DNA from: Streptomyces toyocaensis
GTDB taxonomy: Bacteria; Actinomycetota; Actinomycetes; Streptomycetales; Streptomycetaceae
Assembly: GCF_000725125.1 (NCBI RefSeq)
Contig: NZ_JFCB01000001.1
Span: forward strand, 827,335 to 891,334
DNA length: 64,000 nucleotides
Direction of reading: 5' to 3'
Shown: in pieces, positions 10,518 to 18,861 of the stretch
Layout: the number at the start of each line of letters is the position of its first letter
Position numbering within the stretch: the stretch's first letter is position 1
The notes under the pieces: model-generated
What the model saw: only the letters and a program-made list of their open reading frames with translations
Databases searched by the model: none
What the model was told of the DNA's origin: nothing
Program-made: the position numbers and the translations under genes

Positions 10518-11102
10518 GTGAAACGCAGAGAGGCCGGTGGAGCTGGTCTTCGACCGGCAGGAAAGCGGGGAGTGCACCTCCCGGGTCGTCTTCCCGACCT
10601 GCGGGTCAGCGCCGGGCTTCCTTCCACCACGACTGCAGCCGGGTCGGCGAGCAGTTCGCCGGGCGGCGAGACCGCGGCAGCACGAGTTCTTCGGCGCAAC
10701 AGCCTGCCCACCCTGATCCCGCTGGGCAGGCTGCTGGGGGCGCGCGCCGAGGCCGGCACCGGTGAGGCATCGCGTTCCCCGGAACCCCGAGGTCGCCGAC
10801 CTGTTCTTCCGCCCCTCATGCGCTCACTCACGGCAGCCTGCGTTGCACGAGAGGTGGTACGGGCGCAGGCTGCTTGATGAGGAGGGGAGTCCTTCGACGA
10901 CCCAGCACCCGCCTACCTCAGAGGTCGATCGTCCGGTCGTCGGCGCGCTCTTCGGGTTCGCGGTCACGCTGCCAGCGGGGGCCACCGCGATTTCTCTCCC
11001 CGCGGCCGGATCGTGGCCGCCCGTCACGACGTGGTTGCCGACGCCGAGGTCGCCGAGGAGGCCAAGAACCTGCTGATCAAACTCGGCTGGCGCGAAGAGT
11101 GA
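10518..11102 (+). pseudogene. degenerate region upstream of the P1B ATPase
   Basis: No intact gene fits here. GTG codons at 10518 and nearby open short, biased frames (VELVFDRQESGECTSRVVF in one frame, PTLIPLGRLLGARAEAG in another). The last piece, ending at the TGA at 11100-11102, reads GRIVAARHDVVADAEVAEEA and ends LIKLGWREE, which looks like the C-terminus of a real small protein. The frame jumps suggest one or two genes disrupted by indels. Position and the operator at 10482 suggest former copper-regulon members, but nothing diagnostic remains. Confidence 0.35.
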
Positions 11103-11157
11103 CTTGCTCTCGGCCTTGCCACCGGGCAGCGCTGCGGACACCGAAGGAGGAGTGGCC

Positions 11158-13728
11158 GTGCAGCATCACGCGGATCCCCACGATCACGAAACGTCCGGGC
11201 GCGAGGATCCTGGTAAGGAGCGGGCTACGGCGGTTCTGGATGTGCGAGGTCTGGCCTGGGTGTCTCAGCAGAACACCGTCACCGCTGCGCTCGGGCGACG
11301 GCCCGGCGTACTTCAGGTCGAGGTCAACCCGGTCGCGCAATCGGCGACGGTGGCCTTTGACCCGAGGCGTACGTCACTGGCCGAGTTGCGCCGCTGGGTG
11401 ACCGAATGCGGCTATCACTGCGCGGGCCAGTCCGTGCCGTCCCATGTCTGTGATCCGCTGGCCGAACCGGACCCTGCTGTGGAGGCCACTGAAGAACGTC
11501 ATGCGACTTCTAGGGGCCAGGCCGCGCGGGTGGCGGCTCCAAGCGCCCCCGCGGAGCACGCCGACCACGTCGGGCATGCGGCGGCCGAGGCTCCCGCCGC
11601 TGCCGAGGAGATGCCGACACCGCACGAGCTGATGGGGCACGGCGGCCACGGGGCCATGTCGATGGCGTCGATGGTGGCCGACATGCGCAACCGCTTCCTC
11701 GTAGCGCTGCTGTTCTCGATCCCCATCGTCATCTGGTCGCCGATCGGCGAGGACGTCTTCGGCCTGGTCGCTCCTGTGCCCTTCGGGCTGCGTCAGGACG
11801 TCTGGGCGCTGTTGCTGAGCCTGCCGGTGATCTTCTACTCGTGCTCGATCTTCTTCGTCGGCGCGGTTCGAGCCTTGCGTGCCCGCACCCTGGACATGAT
11901 GGTGCTGGTCGCGGTAGCCGTCGGCTCCGGCTGGCTGTACTCGCTGATCATCACGCTCACCGGGGGCGGCGACGTCTTCTACGAGGCGGCCACCGTGCTG
12001 GCCTCGTTCGTGCTGCTCGGCCACTGGTTCGAGATGCGGGCCCGGGGCGGCGCCAACGACGCCATCCGCACCCTGCTCGACCTGGCCCCGCCCAAGGCAC
12101 TCGTCGTGCGGGGCGGTGAGCCGGTGGAGGTGCCCACCGCCGAGGTCGTGGCCGGTGATCTGCTGCTGGTCCGGCCCGGAGCCAAGATCGCCGTCGACGG
12201 AACCGTCGAGGAGGGGGAGAGCGAGGTCGACGAGTCGATGGTCACCGGGGAGAGCCTGCCCGTGCACAAAGCCCCCGGCTCGCAGGTCGTCGGTGCGACC
12301 ATCAACGCCAACGGAACGCTCCGCGTGCGCGCCACCAAAGTCGGCTCCGACACCGCCCTGGCACAGATCGTCAAACTCGTCCAGGAAGCCCAGAACTCCA
12401 AAGCCCCTGGCCAACGGCTCGCCGACCGGGCCGCGTTCTGGCTGGTCTTCGTCGCCCTGATCGGCGGCGCCGCGACGCTGGCCGTCTGGTTGCTGGCCAC
12501 CGACCGCTCGCTGGGCACCGCGATGCTGTTTGCCATCACCGTCGTCGTCATCACCTGCCCGGACGCCCTGGGTCTGGCCACCCCTACGGCCATCATGGTC
12601 GGCACAGGACTGGGAGCCCGGCGCGGGGTGCTGTTCAAGAACGCCGTCGCCCTGGAGGCATCGGCCGGGATCCAGACCGTGGTCATGGACAAGACCGGCA
12701 CCCTGACCAAGGGCGAACCGGAAGTGACCGACCTGATCACCACCCCGGGAACGGACGAGGACCACCTGCTGCGGCTGGTCGCGGCGGTGGAGCGTGAGTC
12801 CGAGCACCCTCTGGCCGAAGCCGTCGTACGGTACGCCGAGAGCCGGGCCGTGACGGCGGTGAGCGCGCGGCACTTCGAGAACGTCCCCGGCCACGGTGCG
12901 ACCGCGGTCGTCGACGGCCACCGGGTCGCGGTCGGCAACCGCGGACTGGCGGTGCGCGAAGGAGTCGACCTCGGCCAACTGGCCGTCCGACGCGAGGCGC
13001 TGGCCGCCACCGGCCGTACCGTCGTCGTCGCCGCCGTCGACGGACGGGCGGCGGGCCTGATCGGCATCGCCGACGCGGCCCGGGAGACCTCGGCCGGCGC
13101 CGTGTCCGAACTGCACGCGCTCGGCGTCGAAGTGGTCATGCTCACCGGCGACAACCGGGCCACCGCCGAGCGGATCGCGGACCGTCTGGGCATCGACACC
13201 GTCATCGCCGAGGTCCTGCCGGGGGACAAGGCGGCCGAGGTGGCCGAACTGCAACGCGGCGGCCGCAAGGTCGCCATGGTCGGCGACGGCGTCAACGACG
13301 CACCCGCCCTCGCCCAGGCCGACCTGGGCATCGCCATCGGCGCCGGCACCGACGTGGCCATCGAGACCGCGGACCTCGTCCTGATGCGCTCCGACCCCCT
13401 CGACGTGCCGACCGCGCTGCGCATCGGCCGCGGCACCCTGCGCAAGATGCGGCAGAACCTCGGCTGGGCCATCGGCTACAACGCCATCGCGCTGCCCATC
13501 GCCGCGGGTGTCTTCGAACCCGCCCTCGGCCTGGTGCTGCGGCCGGAGATCGCCGCGCTGTCCATGTCCGGGTCCAGCATCATCGTCGCCGTCAACGCCC
13601 TCGCGCTCAAACGCCTCCACCTCCCCACCGCGGCGCAGTCGCCCGTCGTCGGCCGGCCCCCCGGCGCGCCGGCTGTTCCCGCCACCGGGGAGAGCGCCGG
13701 CTCCGACATCGGGCGCCGTGCAGCGTGA
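11158..13728 (+). CDS. P1B-type heavy-metal (copper-like) transporting ATPase with a CPD motif
   Basis: This 856-aa integral membrane pump probably exports copper or a related ion. The GTG at 11158 lies 7 nt after AAGGAGG. The N-terminus is His-rich ([11 protein letters not shown]). It is followed by an HMA-like ferredoxin fold (about residues 25-95) that lacks the usual CxxC, and a second His/Met stretch ([14 protein letters not shown]). Actuator TGES, phosphorylation DKTGT (D511), the SEHPLAEA nucleotide motif and GDGVNDAP are intact. The membrane-6 motif is C467-P-D, not CPC or CPH. The late membrane helices keep Cu+-type YN (GYNAIALP) and MSGSS. A CsoR-like site and a SHOCT protein upstream support copper. 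The changed CPx residue makes the substrate uncertain. Confidence 0.9.
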   Translation: MQHHADPHDHETSGREDPGKERATAVLDVRGLAWVSQQNTVTAALGRRPGVLQVEVNPVAQSATVAFDPRRTSLAELRRWVTECGYHCAGQSVPSHVCDPLAEPDPAVEATEERHATSRGQAARVAAPSAPAEHADHVGHAAAEAPAAAEEMPTPHELMGHGGHGAMSMASMVADMRNRFLVALLFSIPIVIWSPIGEDVFGLVAPVPFGLRQDVWALLLSLPVIFYSCSIFFVGAVRALRARTLDMMVLVAVAVGSGWLYSLIITLTGGGDVFYEAATVLASFVLLGHWFEMRARGGANDAIRTLLDLAPPKALVVRGGEPVEVPTAEVVAGDLLLVRPGAKIAVDGTVEEGESEVDESMVTGESLPVHKAPGSQVVGATINANGTLRVRATKVGSDTALAQIVKLVQEAQNSKAPGQRLADRAAFWLVFVALIGGAATLAVWLLATDRSLGTAMLFAITVVVITCPDALGLATPTAIMVGTGLGARRGVLFKNAVALEASAGIQTVVMDKTGTLTKGEPEVTDLITTPGTDEDHLLRLVAAVERESEHPLAEAVVRYAESRAVTAVSARHFENVPGHGATAVVDGHRVAVGNRGLAVREGVDLGQLAVRREALAATGRTVVVAAVDGRAAGLIGIADAARETSAGAVSELHALGVEVVMLTGDNRATAERIADRLGIDTVIAEVLPGDKAAEVAELQRGGRKVAMVGDGVNDAPALAQADLGIAIGAGTDVAIETADLVLMRSDPLDVPTALRIGRGTLRKMRQNLGWAIGYNAIALPIAAGVFEPALGLVLRPEIAALSMSGSSIIVAVNALALKRLHLPTAAQSPVVGRPPGAPAVPATGESAGSDIGRRAA

Positions 13729-13883
13729 CCTCCCGGGCCACGGGCAGGGCGTGGACGACCTGCCCGTCGTACCGAACGGCGCACGAGAGCCCTGAGACGA
13801 ACAGCAGTCAGAGGAGACGGCCGGGGTGGCGTCGTGACCCAGCCGTGCGAGTGCGGCGTACTCTGGCCGCTGAATTTCAAGGA

Positions 13884-14288
13884 GTGCGGTTGTCCAGGCC
13901 GACCCGTTGCCCGCACCCGTACACGATTCGGTTCCGGGACGCTCTCGGCAAGCAACGTGAAGAAGCCGGCTACGACACGCAGGACGATGCGATCGAGCGT
14001 CTCACGCAAATTTCCGCGGAGAAAAAGAGGACGGCGCTGTCCGTTGCCGAGGCTCGCCGGGAAGTCGGTCAGCAGACGGTCGCGGAGTACGCGAAGCAGT
14101 GGCGGCCGCGGCAGCGGAGGATGACGGAGTACTCCACGGGCTGGCACGTCGACAGCTCCATCAACGTGCACATCGTCCCCCGTCTCGGATCAAGGAAGCT
14201 GAACTCTGTCACGCCGATCGTGGTCGAGCGTTTCCTGGACGAGTTGGAGGCCGAGGGGGTGGGCCGCGGGAGCCAGGTGAACTACTGA
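13884..14288 (+). pseudogene. truncated tyrosine integrase, N-terminal part only
   Basis: About 134 codons encode the N-terminal half of an actinobacterial phage-type integrase: an AP2-like arm-binding start (TIRFRDALGKQREEAGYDT) and the SAM-like core-binding domain (QQTVAEYAKQWRPRQRRMT then NVHIVPRLGSRKLNSVTP). Translation could begin at the GTG at 13884 or the TTG at 13890, the latter after AAGGAG. The frame stops at 14288 just after ELEAEGVGRGSQVNY, so the whole catalytic domain with its Arg-His-Arg-Tyr residues is missing. It is a relic of an integrated element. The neighbouring truncated ATPase and unknown gene may be cargo of the same element. No tRNA or clear att repeat was seen. Confidence 0.85.
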
Positions 14289-14428
14289 TCCTCGAACCCG
14301 CCGACCTCGGCGGCGCCCGAGAGTACCGGGCCACCAATCGATCGAAGTCACACGCGGTGTGACGCCGATCGACCCCAGAGGTGGGCGCACGTCGCTGCAC
14401 CCGGTTCGCAGGGCCGGCCATCGCGCCC

Positions 14429-14459
14429 TTGACGATAGGCAGGTGAATGCCTGCATAAT
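14429..14459 (+). promoter_or_regulatory. promoter with an operator-like repeat in its spacer
   Basis: TTGACG (14429-14434) and CATAAT (14454-14459) flank a 19-bp spacer. An inverted repeat GCAGG-TGAATG-CCTGC (14439-14454) overlaps the spacer and reaches the first base of the -10 box. The -10 box ends 7 nt before the GTG at 14467, so the transcript is probably leaderless. Placement of the repeat fits autorepression by the ArsR domain encoded immediately downstream. Confidence 0.7.
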
Positions 14460-14466
14460 GTCGAGT

Positions 14467-15276
14467 GTGAGCCTCGAAGCAACAGCGATCGACTCGGTGT
14501 TCAAGGCGCTGGCCGATCCCACTCGGCGACTCCTGCTCGACCGGCTGCGCGAGCACAACGGACAGACGCTGCGCGAACTGTGCGAGCGCCTTGACATGGC
14601 GCGCCAGTCGGCGACGCAGCACCTGGACGTCCTCGTGCGGGCCAACCTCGTCACCGTCGTACGGCGCGGCCGGGAGCGGCTGCACTACCTGAACCCGGCC
14701 CCGATCCACGAGATCGAGGAGCGCTGGATCTCCGGCTTCGACAAGCCCCGCCTGCAAGCGATCAGCGCCATCAAGCACCAGGCAGAGGAGTACGCCATGA
14801 CCGATGCACCCGCACCGGTGCCGGACTACGTATACGTCACCTACATCCGCGCCAGTGCGAAGCAGGTGTGGCAAGCCCTGACCGACGCCGACCTGACGGC
14901 GCGCTACTGGGGTCACGCGAACGTCTCCGACTGGCAGCCTGGATCGGCCTGGGAGCACCGGCGAGCCGACGGCTCGGGCAAGGTCGACGTGGTGGGCCGC
15001 GTCTTGGAGGCCGAGCCCCCGACCCGGCTGGTCATCACCTTCGATGACGCCCTCGATGCCCGATCGCCGAGGGATCCGTCGGTCGTCACCTTCCTCGTTG
15101 AGCCGCATCAGGACATCGTCCGCCTCACCGTGACCCACGAGAGGCTCCCCAACCAGGAGATGCTGGGCGGCATCTCGGTTGGCTGGCCGGCCGTGCTGGC
15201 CAACCTCAAGTCGATGCTGGAGACCGGCGAGGTCCTGCCGCAGGCGCCCTGGGAGATGTCCCGCGCCCACACCTGA
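14467..15276 (+). CDS. ArsR-family HTH fused to an SRPBCC (AHSA1-like) domain
   Basis: This 269-aa protein joins a winged-helix ArsR-type repressor (residues 1-95: VFKALADPTRRLLLDRL, then LCERLDMARQSATQHLDVL) to an activator-of-Hsp90-ATPase-like/START ligand pocket (about 105-260: VYVTYIRASAKQVWQALTD, then LEAEPPTRLVITF). Elsewhere these are often two adjacent genes; here they are one. The GTG at 14467 is chosen because the -10 ends 7 nt upstream; an ATG nine bases earlier overlaps the -10 itself. It is followed after 58 bp by a DinB-like gene, which may be its target. The hydrophobic ligand sensed by the SRPBCC part is unknown. Confidence 0.9.
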   Translation: MSLEATAIDSVFKALADPTRRLLLDRLREHNGQTLRELCERLDMARQSATQHLDVLVRANLVTVVRRGRERLHYLNPAPIHEIEERWISGFDKPRLQAISAIKHQAEEYAMTDAPAPVPDYVYVTYIRASAKQVWQALTDADLTARYWGHANVSDWQPGSAWEHRRADGSGKVDVVGRVLEAEPPTRLVITFDDALDARSPRDPSVVTFLVEPHQDIVRLTVTHERLPNQEMLGGISVGWPAVLANLKSMLETGEVLPQAPWEMSRAHT

Positions 15277-15334
15277 GCCACGCCTCTCAGCTCCTGGTTC
15301 ACTTCGCATACGCCCGCACAGACAGGTGCAACAC

Positions 15335-15850
15335 ATGCTGGACACCGGCCCACTCCAGGACGCCTACCGAGCACTGCTCGACGCCGCCGCCACCGTGGCC
15401 GGCGCCGACAACCCCAGCCCCGCCCCACCGGACGGCGAGTGGAACGCCGACCAGATCCTCGCGCACGTCTCTCTCGTCGGCGCCGCCACCATCGCCGTCG
15501 TCGCAGATATCGCAGCGGGGGCCAACACGACGTATGACAACCGGATCGCCCTCGACGCCTGGACCATCCGGCAGACCATCGCTCATGCCGGCGGCAACGC
15601 CGGGCTCCGGGACCGCATCAGCGGCCAGGCAGCCGCTCTGTGCGCACTCGCCGGAGGCGCGGCGCTCAGCGACGCCGAGCTCGACACCTTGGTGCCCGCC
15701 CGGCTCCTGTCCAACGACACCCCCCTGGTCGATCAGCCCATGCCGCTGCGCGACATCGTCACCGGACTGGCGGAGGCAGAACTGCCCGGTCACACGAAAC
15801 AGCTCCTCGCCCTCCTCCTCGAGCGGGCCATGACCGAGGCCACGCGGTGA
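15335..15850 (+). CDS. DinB-like / maleylpyruvate-isomerase-type helix-bundle protein
   Basis: This 171-aa protein begins LQDAYRALLDAAATVAG and has PDGEWNADQILAHVSLVG, the helix-bundle signature of DinB/MDMPI-type proteins, in which His residues normally bind a metal. The ATG at 15335 has only a weak upstream GACAGG. The gene lies 58 bp after the ArsR-SRPBCC gene and is probably co-transcribed. Some family members are thiol-dependent transferases, but the reaction here cannot be named. It converges on a truncated ATPase gene that starts to decay exactly at its stop codon. Confidence 0.75.
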   Translation: MLDTGPLQDAYRALLDAAATVAGADNPSPAPPDGEWNADQILAHVSLVGAATIAVVADIAAGANTTYDNRIALDAWTIRQTIAHAGGNAGLRDRISGQAAALCALAGGAALSDAELDTLVPARLLSNDTPLVDQPMPLRDIVTGLAEAELPGHTKQLLALLLERAMTEATR

Positions 15851-16144
15851 CCACGGCACATGCAGCGGATCTGCCTCGGCGGACGGCTGCACGATCTCGA
15901 CGGTCGTGTCGCGGAGCCGGTAGCGCACCTCGTATCCGAAGTCCGTACGGCCCGAATGGCCTAAGGTGCAGCGGTAGAGAGCCCCGAAGAGCTCCGCGAG
16001 CGCATGCAGGATCCGGGACTTCCCGCCTCTGTCGGGACCGATCAGTACGGCAATGGTCTGCCCCTTGTCGACGGCGCTCTCCAGGTCGAGGGTGAAGTCC
16101 CGCAGGCCGCGGTAGTCGGGCAGCCTCAGCTGCAGCAGCTGCAT
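15851..16144 (-). pseudogene. truncated AAA/ABC-like ATPase, Walker A part only
   Basis: From an ATG at 16144, preceded by GAGGGGGA, about 97 codons encode the start of a RecF/OLD-like ATPase. The piece has LRLPDYRGLRDFTLDLES, the Walker A IGPDRGGKS (residues 36-43) and ALAELFGALYR. The recognisable protein then ends at the stop of the convergent DinB gene. The open frame continues only as antisense of that gene, so the signature motif, Walker B and C-terminal parts are lost. It lies 10 bp after an unknown upstream frame, so the two once formed an operon. Such pairs occur in phage-defence loci, but this piece is too short to assign. Confidence 0.7.
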
Positions 16145-16154
16145 CGGATCCCCC

Positions 16155-16454
16155 TCAGCCGGACCGGAACGTACGAGCATCGCGCGGTGGCGTGAGCTCC
16201 TCCGCAAGCCTGGCGAACCGTCGCCAGGTGTCCTCCAGCCGCCCGGAGATCTGCTGGGCGATCACATGCGGCTCTGGAGCGTCTCCCGGCTCCGCCTCGC
16301 CCAGGTCGGCGCCGAGGTCGAGGTTGACGTCGGGCCTGGCGAGGAGCGCATCGACGGAGTGGGGCTTGAAGACCCGCGACACGACCCGGGACAGGTCCAG
16401 AACCACGCCCAGCACATCCAGGGGGCTGCTGGCCCCGCCGGACGCGTCCGGCGT
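16155..16454 (-). pseudogene. 5'-truncated gene upstream of the ATPase remnant
   Basis: About 99 codons, from SGGASSPLDVLGVVLDLS to the stop at 16155, look like the C-terminal end of a protein (then VFKPHSVDALLARPDVNL and ISGRLEDTWRRFARLAEEL). The open frame continues upstream to 16577, but that part loses protein-like composition and has no ribosome site. The stop is 10 bp before the ATPase start. I do not recognise the family. Its loss of the N-terminus, with the ATPase's loss of its C-terminus, suggests deletions on both sides of a former two-gene operon. Confidence 0.5.
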
Positions 16455-16577
16455 GAGCGTAGACCGTCTGGTTCCCCCTTGGTGGACAGCCGCTGCGTTG
16501 CTGGGCGCTGAAGTGCACCGCAAGATCGTGTTACGAGCTCTACGGGGTACCGCGAGGGATCTGCCGCGCTGGTCCAC

Positions 16578-16912
16578 GAGCGGTTCGGAACTTGCTCGCC
16601 CATAGCAGTGAGGAAGACGTTGACCGTCTGCTACTCCCGAGCAGGCCCAACGCCGCCGACCCTCGACATGTCTGATGGGACGTCAGGTTAGTCAGCATCC
16701 ACTCAGCATCAGTCCCATACGGCTCTCCGCGCGTGCGCCCGGTCGGTGGCTTGGTGGCAGCCTGCTGGCGCAGAAAGACGCGGGCGGCAAGCCTGGTCAC
16801 AGCAACGCACGATTTTCCTGAAGGTTTTCGAGCCGAAGGCATGCCGATGTACAGTGAGGGGCGCCCCTGACCTGCAAAAAGCAGGCAGGGAGCCGTCCTC
16901 CAGGAGTCCAAC
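16578..16912. other. gene-free gap before panD
   Basis: These 335 bp hold no gene that I can support. Visible items are an 8-bp direct repeat (GATGCTGA twice, minus strand, 16693-16712), a possible -10 TACAGT at 16850-16855 and a small hairpin CCTGC-AAAA-GCAGG (16871-16884) in what would be the panD leader. The gap also marks the right-hand edge of the eroded accessory stretch. Confidence 0.5.
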
Positions 16913-17335
16913 GTGCTGCGCACCATGTTCAAGTCCAAGATCCACCGCGCCACCGTCACCCAGGCCGACCTGCACTACGTCGGCTCCGTGACCATCGACG
17001 CCGATCTGCTCGACGCCGCCGACCTGCTGCCCGGCGAGCTCGTGCACATCGTCGACATCACCAACGGGGCCCGGCTCGAGACGTACGTCATCGAGGGGGA
17101 GCGTGGATCCGGGGTGATCGGGATCAACGGGGCCGCCGCCCACCTCGTGCACCCCGGTGATCTGGTGATCATCATCAGTTACGCCCAGGTGACCGACGCC
17201 GAGGCGCGTGCGCTGGTGCCCCGGGTGGTGCACGTGGACGCCGGCAACCGCATCGTGGCCCTGGGCGCCGACGCGTCCGAGCCGGTGCCGGGGTTGGACC
17301 AGGAGCGCAGCCCGCAGGCCGTCGCCACGGCCTGA
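16913..17335 (+). CDS. panD: aspartate 1-decarboxylase
   Basis: PanD converts L-aspartate to beta-alanine for pantothenate and coenzyme A synthesis. The 140-aa proenzyme is of typical length. The self-cleavage site is intact: HYVGSVTID with cleavage between G24 and S25, the latter becoming the pyruvoyl cofactor. Other family signatures are [16 protein letters not shown], the [19 protein letters not shown] stretch and [18 protein letters not shown]. The GTG at 16913 is 6 nt after CAGGAG. It heads a run of three same-strand genes (panD, small GNAT, racemase-like) with gaps under 30 bp, so they are probably co-transcribed. Panthothenate partners panB and panC are not in the window. Confidence 0.97.
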   Translation: MLRTMFKSKIHRATVTQADLHYVGSVTIDADLLDAADLLPGELVHIVDITNGARLETYVIEGERGSGVIGINGAAAHLVHPGDLVIIISYAQVTDAEARALVPRVVHVDAGNRIVALGADASEPVPGLDQERSPQAVATA

Positions 17336-17363
17336 GCGGAGCAGACCGAGGCAGGAGCGTGAC

Positions 17364-17714
17364 ATGGCCGTGGGTGACATCGGGATCCGTGACGACCGGG
17401 AGGCGGGCCGGCTCGAGGCCGTGGCGGGCGGCGAGGTCGTCGGGCGGATCGAGTACTTCGTCCTGGACGCGCCCGGGCGCGCGCTCGTCCCGGTGCACAC
17501 CGTCGTGGAGACGGCCCACGAGGGCAAGGGTGTCGCGGGCTCCCTCGCCCGCGAGCTCTACGCCGTCGCCGCACGCGAGGACCGTGCCGTCGCCCCGCTG
17601 TGCCCGTACGTCGCCAAGTGGGCCGAGCGTCACCCGGACGAGGCCCCGGCGGCACACCCCGAGCTGATCAGGGCGGCGAGGGAGTGGCCGGCGGCGCACC
17701 CCGAGCGGTTCTGA
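17364..17714 (+). CDS. small GNAT-like N-acetyltransferase (YjdJ type)
   Basis: This 116-aa protein belongs to the minimal acetyltransferase-like family (N-acetyltransferase domain, YjdJ/GNAT type). It shows GGEVVGRIEYFVL, the acetyl-CoA-binding stretch VVETAHEGKGVAGSLARELY and the C-terminal PYVAKWAERHPD that is typical of this group. The ATG at 17364 is 6 nt after GCAGGAG. It begins 28 bp after panD. The substrate of these short enzymes is generally unknown. Confidence 0.85.
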   Translation: MAVGDIGIRDDREAGRLEAVAGGEVVGRIEYFVLDAPGRALVPVHTVVETAHEGKGVAGSLARELYAVAAREDRAVAPLCPYVAKWAERHPDEAPAAHPELIRAAREWPAAHPERF

Positions 17715-17742
17715 GGCGCCCTGACGACGAGGAGCGTCGCTC

Positions 17743-18387
17743 GTGCTCGCACTCCTGCACACCTCTCCGGTGCACGTGCCGGTCTTCGAGGCCTTGCGCG
17801 ACGAGATCCGTCCCGGGCTGGAACTGCGGCACGTCGTCGCGGAGGAGTTGCTGGAGCGCGCCCGTGCCACCGGACCCGCCACCGTCGCCGACGACGTACG
17901 GGCGCGGGTGAGGGACGCCGCCGACGGCGGTGCCCGGGCGGTGCTGTGCACCTGCTCGACCATCGGAGGCGTCGCGGAGGCGGCCGCCGCCGGGGCCGGC
18001 GTTCCGGTGGTCCGCGTCGACCGGCCGATGGCGGGCGCGGCCGTGGCCGCCGGGCCGCGTGTGGTCGTCCTCGCCGCGCTGAAGAGCACGCTCGGGCCGA
18101 CGGTCGCGCTGATCGAGGAGGAGGCCGGTCGCGCCGGGCGGTCCGTCCGCGTGCGGACCGTGCTGGTGCCAGGCGCCTGGGAACGCTTCGAGGCGGGAGA
18201 CGCCCCGGGATACGCGCGGCGGGTCGCGGATGCCGCCGACGCCGTCACCGGTGCCGATGTGATCGTCCTCGCCCAGGCCTCCATGGCTCCGGCGGAGCGG
18301 CTCACCACGGCCCGGGTCCCCGTGCTGTCGAGCCCTCGATGGGGGCTCGCGGCGGCAGCGGGCCTGCTGCGGGACCCCTCCGGATGA
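17743..18387 (+). CDS. Asp/Glu/hydantoin racemase-like protein
   Basis: This 214-aa protein has the racemase-superfamily layout: LLHTSPVHVPVFEAL at the N-terminus, the first active-site loop AVLCTCSTIGG and the second-domain loop DVIVLAQASMAP. Racemases of this class use two cysteines. The first is present (CTCS), but the second position reads AQASM with Ala where Cys is expected. The protein may therefore act as a one-cysteine lyase, isomerase or decarboxylase-type enzyme or be a binding protein. The GTG at 17743 follows ACGAGGAG. It is third in the panD run. Confidence 0.75.
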   Translation: MLALLHTSPVHVPVFEALRDEIRPGLELRHVVAEELLERARATGPATVADDVRARVRDAADGGARAVLCTCSTIGGVAEAAAAGAGVPVVRVDRPMAGAAVAAGPRVVVLAALKSTLGPTVALIEEEAGRAGRSVRVRTVLVPGAWERFEAGDAPGYARRVADAADAVTGADVIVLAQASMAPAERLTTARVPVLSSPRWGLAAAAGLLRDPSG

Positions 18388-18498
18388 GCCGGCCGGCCCC
18401 GCGGCGTCACGCGGGCGGGTGACTGGAGCCGCGGACGTCGGGTAGGTGGGGGAGTAGTCCAGAGCCGACGTCGACCGACAGGCCGGAGGACACGCGCC

Positions 18499-18795
18499 AT
18501 GACCAATCCGTACCCGGATCCCGTCCCGCCCGGTCCCACACCGGGACCGGCCCCGGGCCCCGACCCCTCGCACCCCGAGCCCTACCCCGATCCGGTGCCG
18601 TCTCCGGAGCCGCCCCCCGGCCCGGACCCCGTACCCCCGCCGCCGGGCCCCGGGCCGGAACCGACGCCGCAGCCCCCGGGGCCGGGACCGCAGCCGCCCC
18701 CGCCGCACCCGGGGCCGCCCGAGCCGTCCCCGTCGCCGATTCCGCCGGGCCCCGAACCGGTGCCGAACCCGGAACCCGGCCCTCCGCTGAGCTGA
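18499..18795 (+). CDS. short proline-rich, low-complexity protein
   Basis: The 98 residues are over half Pro, arranged in PGP, PEP and PDP units with very few other residues, no signal peptide and no membrane segment. The ATG at 18499 is preceded by GGAGGA about 9 nt upstream. Third-position bias is compatible with coding but the composition makes any frame in this stretch biased. If real, it would be an extended polyproline-type chain. It sits between the panD run and convergent gnd and ends just before a terminator. The function is unknown. Confidence 0.55.
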   Translation: MTNPYPDPVPPGPTPGPAPGPDPSHPEPYPDPVPSPEPPPGPDPVPPPPGPGPEPTPQPPGPGPQPPPPHPGPPEPSPSPIPPGPEPVPNPEPGPPLS

Positions 18796-18805
18796 GCGGG
18801 CCACC

Positions 18806-18855
18806 GGGACAGAGGAGGCGGTGGCGGCCACGGGGCCGTCCACCGCCTCCGTCCC
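18806..18855. terminator. hairpin between convergent proline-rich gene and gnd
   Basis: GGAGGCGGTGG (18814-18824) pairs with CCACCGCCTCC (18840-18850). The outer GGGAC/GTCCC extends the stem past a small bulge. It lies in the 66-bp gap between stops and probably terminates both genes. Confidence 0.75.
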
Positions 18856-18861
18856 GCGGTG

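Noticed and set aside
11374..13620. 748-aa antisense ORF over the P1B ATPase gene
   Set aside because: It mirrors the sense codons of a clear gene and has no ribosome site or recognisable domain; a GC-frame shadow.
15299..16207. 302-aa ATPase-like ORF taken as an intact gene
   Set aside because: After about residue 118 it is only the antisense of the DinB-like gene, so the ATPase is truncated.
13884..16912. complete integrated element with att sites
   Set aside because: No tRNA gene or matching flanking direct repeats could be seen, and the integrase is only a fragment.
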